Shown one piece after another: positions 5,252-10,596 of a DNA stretch of 10,596 bases. Source of the DNA: Candidatus Iainarchaeum sp. Lineage in GTDB: Archaea > Iainarchaeota > Iainarchaeia > Iainarchaeales > DTGL01. Both the position numbers and the translations under genes were made by a program. The notes under the pieces are model-generated. The model did not search any database, had not been told where the DNA came from, and saw nothing but the letters and a program-made list of their open reading frames with translations. Location of the stretch: positions 1-10,596 of the forward strand of contig JAFCEU010000019.1 of assembly GCA_017608995.1 (NCBI GenBank), in the 5' to 3' direction. How positions within the stretch are numbered: position 1 is the first letter of the stretch; each line of letters starts with the position of its first letter.

Positions 5252-7609
5252 ATGGCAAGAAGAAAAAGGGCAAAAAAGAGGGAAGTAACACCCGGGCAGC
5301 TTTACCGCGAAATAGTTGTCCAGAGAGAGCTATTCAAGCCTGAAGGAACACAGCTCTTTAAGAAAAAGGTGCCAGCATACGTGCGCTTCTGTAAGCGCAT
5401 TTATAAAATGATGCCTTCGCTTGGGGGCAGAGCAGAATATTCCGAAAAAATGCGTGCAGCAATAGAATTCTTAAATTGGGATTTAAGCGCAAAGGAATTA
5501 AGTGCTGCTGTAAACTTTGTACTGATAATATCGCTGGCTTCAGTATTCCTTGCATGGTTTCTACTTATAACGAGCCCTTTAGGTGAAATATTCACTGGGA
5601 TGCCTTATGTGCACTACTTGCTCCTAATGATGCTTATAATAGTGGCGTTAATGTTGACACGCTACGTGTATATGTATCCTTTTGCAGTCGTTGAATTAGA
5701 GCAAAAAAGGGCGCTAAGCTATATTCCAGAAATAGTAGGCTATATGATAATGTCGATGAAGCTCACGCCCAATCTCGAAAAATCAGTTGAATTCGCTGCT
5801 GAGCACGGCAGAGGCAAAATTGCTGAGGACTTTAAAAGGCTTTTATGGGAAACCGAAGTTGGTGTTTATGCGAGCATCTCTGAGGGGCTTGATAGAATTG
5901 CCTATCGCTGGGGAAAGTATAGTCCGGAATTTAAGCGCGCATTGATGCGAATAAGAGCGTCTGTACTTGAGGATACAGAAACCAAAAGAGATGCTGTACT
6001 GAACAAAACAATTGAAGAATTGCTGGGCTCAATAAAAGATCGCATGGAGAAATATGCAAGAGGCTTGACTCAACCTTCAATCGTACTTTTCTATGTTGGA
6101 ATTCTTCTCCCGCTCATTTTGATGATAATTTTACCCGTAGGCTCAATATTTACTGGCATGCCTCTTGCAACCCCCATCGGCTTAATTGCAATCTACAATA
6201 TTGCAATCCCTTTAGGTGCATTCCACTTTGCAAGGAGTATTGTAAAGCACAGGCCCCCAACTTACGAAGCGCCGGAAATACCTGATGATTACCCTGGGCT
6301 GCCTCCAAAAGGAAAAATAAAAACACGCACCGGCACAATGGACTTAAAGGTTGTTATAATACTTATTGCAATCCTTGGCATTGCGGCTTCATATTACTTA
6401 CATATTGAAGGGTTTCCACCAAAAAGCTTTCTCATAGCTTCTGGTCAAAGTGAAGATTTACAGATAATAAAGCCTGATCAAACAGAACATGAGATAATAA
6501 AGCGCGCTGGTTTGCCGGAAAACTACTTTAGCATTCCAGATGGTCCGCTCTATAGGCAATTTTTGTTATATTACAAAAAAACAGCAGAGCCGGAGGAAGC
6601 TGCTGAAAAGGCAAAAGTTGCAACAATCTTTGAGAAGAAGAAATTCTTTATGACTAAGGAGAATGATATTACACCATACAATCTCTGGTTTGGTATTATT
6701 CTGACATTTTCATTGTGCCTTTACATATTGCTTTACTATTCAAGCATATATAAGCGAAGGATTCAGAAAGAAATAATGCGGATGGAATCAGAATTTAAAG
6801 ATGCTCTCTATATACTTGCTTCGCGACTTGGTGAAAACAAGCCAATGGAAGAAGCACTTAGACATGCGAAGGAATTCCTGCCGAATAGCTTAATTTCTCA
6901 AAGAATCTTTTCAAGAACTCTCGATAATATAAATTTGCTTGGTATGCCTTTGGATGCGGCAGTGTTTGATTCGAGGTTTGGTTCTGTAACGCAGATACCT
7001 TCGAACACAATTAAGATTGGTATGCGCCTTGTAGTTGACGCTGTAAGGCTCGGCACCAATATTGCTGCTCGCACCCTTGTTTCACTGGCTTTGCAGCTCG
7101 ATAACTCGGAAAAGGTTTCAAAACTCCTCAAAACACTCATATCTGATTTGACATCTATGATGCGCACCATGGCCGTAATCATAGCTCCAATAATTTTGGG
7201 CATTACGACCGCGCTCTTTAGAATAGTTGTGCTTACAATAACAAAAATCACAAGCAGTAGTGTGCTCTCAACGGAAATTCCAAGGCTTCCTGCTGGTGGT
7301 GTTGGAAATGTTCCTGGAATTGGCGGCACAGGCTTAACACAAATAACAGAATCTATCGGCAGAGTAAATATCGGTTCGTTCATAAAGCCAGAGGCTTTAG
7401 CATCTATAGCAGAGCCTATGCAGTTTATTATTATAATAGGTATTTATGTTGCGGAAATTGTTCTTACAATCCTCTACTTTGCAACTATGCTCGAGGAAGA
7501 TAATAAGCTTGTTCTGAAGGTTCAGATTGCAAAATACTTGCCATTAGCGCTTGTGATTTATATCGTTTCAGTTATGGTAGCTAGCTTACTAACCGGCTCT
7601 TTAATGTAA
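5252..7609 (+). CDS. Pilus assembly platform membrane protein with two GspF/TadC-type domains
   Basis: A 785-residue polytopic protein, the membrane partner of the ATPase one base upstream. A basic N-terminus precedes membrane segments near 84-107 and 120-144, a cytoplasmic GspF-like domain (about 145-270), and segments near 275-300, 308-330 and 365-384. An outer loop of about 90 residues follows, then a segment at 477-499, a second GspF-like domain (about 500-635), and segments at 636-662, 722-747 and 764-785. With the N-terminus inside, this topology puts both GspF-like domains in the cytoplasm facing the ATPase. Archaeal FlaJ also has two such domains, but this protein is longer, with large outer loops (385-476 and 663-721, the latter rich in Gly and Pro). 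The ATG at 5252 overlaps no other frame; GAAGGGA just upstream may aid initiation. Confidence 0.88.
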   Translation: MARRKRAKKREVTPGQLYREIVVQRELFKPEGTQLFKKKVPAYVRFCKRIYKMMPSLGGRAEYSEKMRAAIEFLNWDLSAKELSAAVNFVLIISLASVFLAWFLLITSPLGEIFTGMPYVHYLLLMMLIIVALMLTRYVYMYPFAVVELEQKRALSYIPEIVGYMIMSMKLTPNLEKSVEFAAEHGRGKIAEDFKRLLWETEVGVYASISEGLDRIAYRWGKYSPEFKRALMRIRASVLEDTETKRDAVLNKTIEELLGSIKDRMEKYARGLTQPSIVLFYVGILLPLILMIILPVGSIFTGMPLATPIGLIAIYNIAIPLGAFHFARSIVKHRPPTYEAPEIPDDYPGLPPKGKIKTRTGTMDLKVVIILIAILGIAASYYLHIEGFPPKSFLIASGQSEDLQIIKPDQTEHEIIKRAGLPENYFSIPDGPLYRQFLLYYKKTAEPEEAAEKAKVATIFEKKKFFMTKENDITPYNLWFGIILTFSLCLYILLYYSSIYKRRIQKEIMRMESEFKDALYILASRLGENKPMEEALRHAKEFLPNSLISQRIFSRTLDNINLLGMPLDAAVFDSRFGSVTQIPSNTIKIGMRLVVDAVRLGTNIAARTLVSLALQLDNSEKVSKLLKTLISDLTSMMRTMAVIIAPIILGITTALFRIVVLTITKITSSSVLSTEIPRLPAGGVGNVPGIGGTGLTQITESIGRVNIGSFIKPEALASIAEPMQFIIIIGIYVAEIVLTILYFATMLEEDNKLVLKVQIAKYLPLALVIYIVSVMVASLLTGSLM

Positions 7610-7614
7610 GGTGA
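7610..7614 (+). promoter_or_regulatory. Ribosome binding site GGTGA for the gene at 7619
   Basis: GGTGA directly follows the TAA of the platform gene and ends four bases before ATG 7619-7621. An out-of-frame ATG at 7615 lies in between and is too close to the SD to be used. Confidence 0.6.
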
Positions 7615-7618
7615 ATGA

Positions 7619-8065
7619 ATGCGGAAAGGAATGTTCTGGCCCTTTAGGCTTCTAATAGCGAGCATAATGGCTCTTGTAATATTGATTATGATAATCTCCG
7701 CTATAAATTACTTCCATGATCAGCAGCTGAAGATGGGTTATAAGAGATTTGCGGAAGGGTTTAAGGAAGCGATAGATGCTGTTAGCGCTGACGGTACTCG
7801 CGGCTTAGTAGTGAAAAAAGGGCTTGCATTAGCAGCAGGCGAATATGCGGTTATTGGCTTAGCAAAGAATAATCAGTTTCCAGAGGAATGTATAGAATTC
7901 CAAGCTATTGAAGGAACCGCTTTTCAACTATTTGACGGCGGCAAAGGCGTGAAGATAAAAAGGGATGTAACAGTTGATGTTTACTATCTTTGTGTACTTG
8001 AGAATTCTACCGAGTGCGAAATAAGATGCTATATTTCATTCGCGAAAAAGCCGGAGGTTCCGTAG
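7619..8065 (+). CDS. Pilin-like single-pass protein, third gene of the secretion operon
   Basis: A 148-residue protein. A short basic leader (MRKGMFWPFR) precedes a long hydrophobic helix (LLIASIMALVILIMIISAI, about residues 11-29), followed by a soluble domain of about 115 residues with four cysteines (EECIE, YLCVL, ECEIRC). The FRLLIA start of the helix resembles the FQLLIA of the clear class III prepilin at 8144-8698, so the two are probably related. Here the +1 Gln is replaced: the residue after Gly4 is Met, so cleavage is uncertain. It lies nine bases after the platform gene and has its own SD, so it is almost certainly cotranscribed with the ATPase. A minor pilin or assembly-priming pseudopilin is the likeliest role, by inference. 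Confidence 0.75.
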   Translation: MRKGMFWPFRLLIASIMALVILIMIISAINYFHDQQLKMGYKRFAEGFKEAIDAVSADGTRGLVVKKGLALAAGEYAVIGLAKNNQFPEECIEFQAIEGTAFQLFDGGKGVKIKRDVTVDVYYLCVLENSTECEIRCYISFAKKPEVP

Positions 8066-8088
8066 TAAATTTTGCGATGCCGAAAGAA

Positions 8089-8096
8089 TTAAATAT
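8089..8096 (+). promoter_or_regulatory. TATA-like promoter element of the class III prepilin gene
   Basis: TTAAATAT is preceded by the purine-rich CGAAAGAA, which could act as a BRE. A start about 25 bases downstream would give a leader of about 25 bases carrying the SD at 8133-8138. An internal promoter here would allow the pilin to be made in larger amounts than the machinery. Confidence 0.5.
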
Positions 8097-8132
8097 CCGA
8101 AAATACTAATTTTAGGATTAGAATATTTTAGT

Positions 8133-8138
8133 GAGGTG
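8133..8138 (+). promoter_or_regulatory. Strong ribosome binding site GAGGTG of the class III prepilin gene
   Basis: GAGGTG ends five bases before ATG 8144-8146. It is among the best SD matches in the window, fitting a highly expressed subunit. Confidence 0.65.
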
Positions 8139-8143
8139 GAAAA

Positions 8144-8698
8144 ATGGATAATAGAGGACAAGCTTTCTCAACATTTCAGCTTCTGATAGCGGCAATAGTA
8201 GCAATAGTAATACTAGTGATTCTTTTGGGCGTGCTTAGAATAATTCCAATCATTACAGGCCCTGGCGATCCAACGGCTGCAGCAAGCGACAAAATAAAGG
8301 AAGCTGTAGCCAGTCTTTCTACGCATGTAATGACCGAGTCAGCAGTAACCTTCGACCCGGGAACTGTAGTGACAAATAAAGCTATTGCAAATAAAGCGCA
8401 GGTTGGCTTAGAACCAGATCAGATATGCTTGAGTCTGGGTGACTTTACAGATGATGATTCATGGGAAGCGGGCAGTGAAGGACAAAGTGTAACGTATAAG
8501 AAAAGCAATAGAATTAGTAAGAATGTAAGGCTTTCGGTGCTATGCGATGTTGCCAACGATCTGGAAGATGATATCACAAACTATTACACAAATGCTGGTC
8601 TTAACTCAGATTGGGTTTCAAACTGCAAATGTGTAACAGAAACAACTCTTCAAGACCAGGTGTGCTGCGTAGTGATGCTGAGGTACGAGAGACCATAA
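8144..8698 (+). CDS. Class III signal peptide prepilin, candidate major pilin
   Basis: A 184-residue protein with the clearest prepilin start in the window: a five-residue leader MDNRG, predicted cleavage after Gly5, then QAFSTFQLLIAAIVAIVILV running to about residue 34 as the pilin core helix. The extracytoplasmic domain (about 40-184) has six cysteines (ICLSL, LCDV, NCKC, VCC), clustered toward the C-terminus and likely disulfide-bonded. The gene is separated from the ATPase operon by 78 bases with its own TATA-like element and strong SD, and is followed by a T-rich tract, so it is probably an independent, strongly expressed unit. Together these suggest the main structural subunit of the filament; a highly expressed minor pilin cannot be excluded. 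Confidence 0.82.
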   Translation: MDNRGQAFSTFQLLIAAIVAIVILVILLGVLRIIPIITGPGDPTAAASDKIKEAVASLSTHVMTESAVTFDPGTVVTNKAIANKAQVGLEPDQICLSLGDFTDDDSWEAGSEGQSVTYKKSNRISKNVRLSVLCDVANDLEDDITNYYTNAGLNSDWVSNCKCVTETTLQDQVCCVVMLRYERP

Positions 8699-8707
8699 TG
8701 CAAGCTA

Positions 8708-8729
8708 CTTCCTTTTTCCTTTTTATTTA
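8708..8729 (+). terminator. T-rich terminator after the class III prepilin gene
   Basis: Ten bases after the stop codon the plus strand has three pyrimidine/T runs in a row (TTCC, TTTTTCC, TTTTTATTT). Such oligo-T tracts are typical archaeal transcription stops. No hairpin is evident. Confidence 0.5.
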
Positions 8730-8736
8730 GTGTATA

Positions 8737-9408
8737 GTGGCTATAGTGAGCTCTTTGAGTAATGGGGAATGTGCAAAGAAGAAAGAGAAAAAAAAGGGAA
8801 CAGAGAAACGTATAAGGAAAATCAGCGGGCAGAACAAACATGGTTTGTTTGATGAGAAATTATTGAAGAAGGTAAAGCGTGAGCTAGGAGCGTCTGCAAA
8901 ATTCTTAGCTGCCTTTTTTGCAATATTTTTTCTATTGAATATCTTTTTACTTCTAATTCCGCTCGCTCTCATTGAAAGCATCGCTGCTTTCTTAGCATCT
9001 TTCGCTTTGCAGGCATTTGGAATAAAAACTCAGGTAATGTTTGCTGAACCTGTAAAGCTAATGCTCAACAACACATTTGAAATAGAGATAAACTATCTCT
9101 GCACAGGCTTGCTTGAAAGCACAGTGCTTGTGAGCGGAATACTAGCATCTCTCGGTATTGATTGGAGAAAGAGAGCTTGCGGTGCCCTTACTGGTCTGCT
9201 TTTCGTAAATGCACTTAACATTATAAGGATCGTTATAACAGCGCTCGCAATAGTTAATGTGAAGGATGCATTTCTTTTAGATTTTATACATAACATATTG
9301 TTCAAACTGACTTTATTTGTTGGGATTGCTGGCTTCTATGCTCTGTGGTTTTGCATAGCGACAAAAGAAGAGAATAAATGCGGAAAAATAGGAAGGAGTA
9401 AGAGGTAA
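8737..9408 (+). CDS. Exosortase/archaeosortase family membrane transpeptidase
   Basis: A 223-residue multi-pass protein from GTG 8737-8739; in-frame GTG 8746 and TTG codons are alternatives, and no SD is evident. After a Lys-rich cytoplasmic stretch (about 1-50) come hydrophobic segments near 52-78 and 80-95, then the conserved family landmarks: Cys122 in NYLCTGLLES, Arg164 in LNIIRIV, and His185 in DFIHNILF, each in or near a membrane segment. These match the Cys-Arg-His triad by which archaeosortases cut a C-terminal sorting signal (tripartite motif, membrane helix, basic tail) and pass the protein on to a lipid or other acceptor. No complete substrate with such a tail is visible in the window. 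The truncated surface protein next door is the obvious candidate. The subfamily cannot be named without a profile search. Confidence 0.85.
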   Translation: MAIVSSLSNGECAKKKEKKKGTEKRIRKISGQNKHGLFDEKLLKKVKRELGASAKFLAAFFAIFFLLNIFLLLIPLALIESIAAFLASFALQAFGIKTQVMFAEPVKLMLNNTFEIEINYLCTGLLESTVLVSGILASLGIDWRKRACGALTGLLFVNALNIIRIVITALAIVNVKDAFLLDFIHNILFKLTLFVGIAGFYALWFCIATKEENKCGKIGRSKR

Positions 9409-9413
9409 ACAAT

Positions 9414-9426
9414 AAATATATAAATA
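9414..9426 (+). promoter_or_regulatory. TATA-like promoter element for the surface protein gene
   Basis: AAATATATAAATA begins five bases after the archaeosortase stop. A start about 25 bases downstream (near 9445) would give a leader of under 30 bases containing the SD at 9463-9467. Confidence 0.5.
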
Positions 9427-9429
9427 AGG

Positions 9430-9447
9430 TTTATTTTTCTTTAATTT
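9430..9447 (+). terminator. Possible T-rich terminator after the archaeosortase gene
   Basis: The run TTTATTTTTCTTTAATTTA lies about 22 bases after the archaeosortase stop and just before the predicted start site of the next gene. It could end the upstream transcript or simply be an AT-rich promoter region. Confidence 0.35.
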
Positions 9448-9462
9448 AGTAGTTGTTTGAAT

Positions 9463-9467
9463 AGGTG
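9463..9467 (+). promoter_or_regulatory. Ribosome binding site AGGTG for the surface protein
   Basis: AGGTG ends five bases before ATG 9473-9475, the same arrangement as for the ATPase gene. It fixes this start and excludes a competing frame that begins at 9465. Confidence 0.65.
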
Positions 9468-9472
9468 CTAAG

Positions 9473-10596
9473 ATGCTCAATGACAAGATTGCCTCATTAT
9501 ACGCGAAAGTTGAGGATAAATGGTATAGCCTCCTTGATTTCCTTCAATCAAAAGGAGTGCCTGCATACTCATATGCTGATTTTCTTGAAAATAGAGGAAT
9601 TCCTTCGTTGCCATTTACAATTGCTTTATTCATTCTGCTTGCAGTGCTCTTCTCAGTAATGCTCTCACCAACAACTTTGGAAACTACGGTCACACTCAAA
9701 TTAAAGGATAATTATGGGAAAACGCTTACCGGCGTGCGTGTTGAATTTCTGAATGAAATGGAGCAGCCAATAAAAACGATAGCTTCTGCATACGATGGGC
9801 AAAACGTTACACTTAAGGATGTTCCTTTCGGGGCAAAGCTTATTGTTAGAGCCTCAAAAAAAGGCTATGATAATGCAACAGAGGAGCTAGCCATTAGTTC
9901 GCGTAGCCTAGCTGTAGAGCTAACGCTTGCAAAGCAATTTGCAAATATTGTTGGAAAAATACGGGTTGTTGACGCAGACACTGCGACAATAGTTCAAAAC
10001 GCTGATTGTAATATTTCGTTTGAAGGCACAACAATAAAAGGCATTAATTCTGCAAAAGGAATAGTTGAATTCTATGGTGTGCCACCAGAACAGGAAGTTG
10101 AGCTTTATTGTTCCGCTAACGGCTACGAGCAGCTTTACGATATTGTGAGCTTTAGAGAAGGTGAAGTAATAACAATGCAGCTGCACCCAAGCGTTCAGGG
10201 CTTGCTCCTAGGAAAGACCTCGCTACTTATAAGCGTTCGCGATTTAGAAACGAAAGAGCTACTGCAAGGAGTAAGGATAAAAATCATAAATGCTGGCACC
10301 GATGCCATCATCTCCGATGTTGTCAGCGAAACAGGCGAACATCTTGAAAAGATAAACTATGGAACTAAGATAAAAATCACTATTGAAAAAGAGGGTTACC
10401 TCACATATGCCTCTGCTGAAATGACACTAAGGGAAGAAGAGAAAACACTAACAATTTACCTTGAAAAAGGCGGCACAAGGATATTAGCAAGGGTTTTCTC
10501 AAAGGAAATGACACCACAAGCAAATGCTTATGTTGCGCTCTTCGATGAACGCTTAGCGCTAATAGATTCAAAAACAACTGATTTTTCCGCTACAGT
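9473..10596 (+). CDS. Large membrane-anchored surface protein with repeated beta-sandwich-like modules (partial, 3' end outside window)
   Basis: An open frame of 374 codons with no stop before the window ends. A cytoplasmic N-terminus holds two related motifs, DFLQSKGVP (22-30) and DFLENRGIP (36-44), and is followed by one membrane helix (about 46-64). The rest would be outside the cell: modules of about 80-90 residues at roughly 70-152, 157-237 and 251-333, with a fourth starting near 335. Each complete module ends its core with a GY dipeptide preceded by a basic, polar or acidic residue (Gly131-Tyr132, Gly217-Tyr218, Gly308-Tyr309) and a following run of alternating hydrophobic residues. 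This pattern resembles carboxypeptidase-regulatory-like or PEGA-type beta-sandwich repeats found in surface proteins. It has its own promoter-like element and SD. An adhesin, stalk or envelope protein is likely; the C-terminus, and any sorting signal, is not visible. Confidence 0.8.
   Translation, partial: MLNDKIASLYAKVEDKWYSLLDFLQSKGVPAYSYADFLENRGIPSLPFTIALFILLAVLFSVMLSPTTLETTVTLKLKDNYGKTLTGVRVEFLNEMEQPIKTIASAYDGQNVTLKDVPFGAKLIVRASKKGYDNATEELAISSRSLAVELTLAKQFANIVGKIRVVDADTATIVQNADCNISFEGTTIKGINSAKGIVEFYGVPPEQEVELYCSANGYEQLYDIVSFREGEVITMQLHPSVQGLLLGKTSLLISVRDLETKELLQGVRIKIINAGTDAIISDVVSETGEHLEKINYGTKIKITIEKEGYLTYASAEMTLREEEKTLTIYLEKGGTRILARVFSKEMTPQANAYVALFDERLALIDSKTTDFSAT

Noticed and set aside
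6898..7383. 161-codon minus-strand frame inside the platform gene
   Set aside because: It is fully antisense to the second GspF-like domain. Hydrophobic-looking shadow frames opposite membrane protein genes are common.
2953..7609. Archaellum (FlaI/FlaJ) identity for the ATPase and platform pair
   Set aside because: No FlaH, FlaF/G or archaellin-like gene is present. Both proteins are much longer than typical FlaI and FlaJ, and the neighbours are diverse pilin-like proteins.
8727..8981. Minus-strand frames opposite the archaeosortase start
   Set aside because: They are antisense to the Lys-rich N-terminus, and their Phe/Ser-rich content mirrors the AAG/AAA codons.
9465..9659. 64-codon plus-strand frame at the start of the surface protein
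   Set aside because: It is in a different frame from the 374-codon open frame starting at 9473, which has a proper SD and a membrane helix.
9920..10186. 88-codon minus-strand frame
   Set aside because: It is antisense to the surface protein repeats and shows no signals of its own.
1..10596. CRISPR array, tRNA, rRNA or insertion sequence
   Set aside because: No regularly spaced direct repeats, no cloverleaf or rRNA-like segments, and no transposase motifs or terminal inverted repeats were seen. The only clear tandem repeat is the 11-bp unit at 340-361.

Overview
The window looks archaeal. Start codons are preceded by AT-rich TATA-type elements and GGTG-type Shine-Dalgarno (SD) sequences, T-rich tracts follow genes, several small proteins begin with class III (archaeal type IV pilin) signal peptides, and there is an exosortase/archaeosortase-type protein. 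The mix of short, compact, tightly abutting genes and cysteine-containing pilin-like proteins recalls DPANN-type archaea, but that placement is an impression and cannot be proved from this window. I see no rRNA, tRNA, CRISPR array or transposase.

Most of the window is a divergent type IV pilus-like (TadA/TadC) assembly locus. A 136-base intergenic region (2817-2952) carries promoter-like elements facing both ways. Leftward (minus strand) runs a tightly packed operon of five small pilin-like membrane-anchored proteins: a 55-residue mini-pilin (2649-2816), then proteins at 2103-2648, 1423-2094, 928-1422 and 347-937. Rightward (plus strand) run the secretion ATPase (2953-5250), a large double-GspF-domain membrane platform protein (5252-7609) and a pilin-like protein (7619-8065). 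A strong class III prepilin with its own promoter follows (8144-8698). The ATPase should power assembly, the platform protein should sit in the membrane, and the seven small proteins are candidate major and minor pilins. No prepilin peptidase is visible here.

Right of the pilus genes are an archaeosortase-family protein with a complete Cys-Arg-His triad (8737-9408) and the first 374 codons of a large membrane-anchored surface protein built of repeated beta-sandwich-like modules (9473 to the window end). Together they suggest a cell-surface or host-contact function, which is inference.

The most striking anomaly is at the left edge. The last gene of the leftward operon is cut short by a perfect 11-bp tandem duplication (340-361). 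Removing one copy in silico restores an open frame for 61 more codons, ending at 153, only 12 bases from the end of the convergent neighbour. Every pilin-like ectodomain in the locus with cysteines has an even number of them, and the restored protein also returns to an even count. The duplication is a recent mutation, a phase-variation switch or an assembly error.
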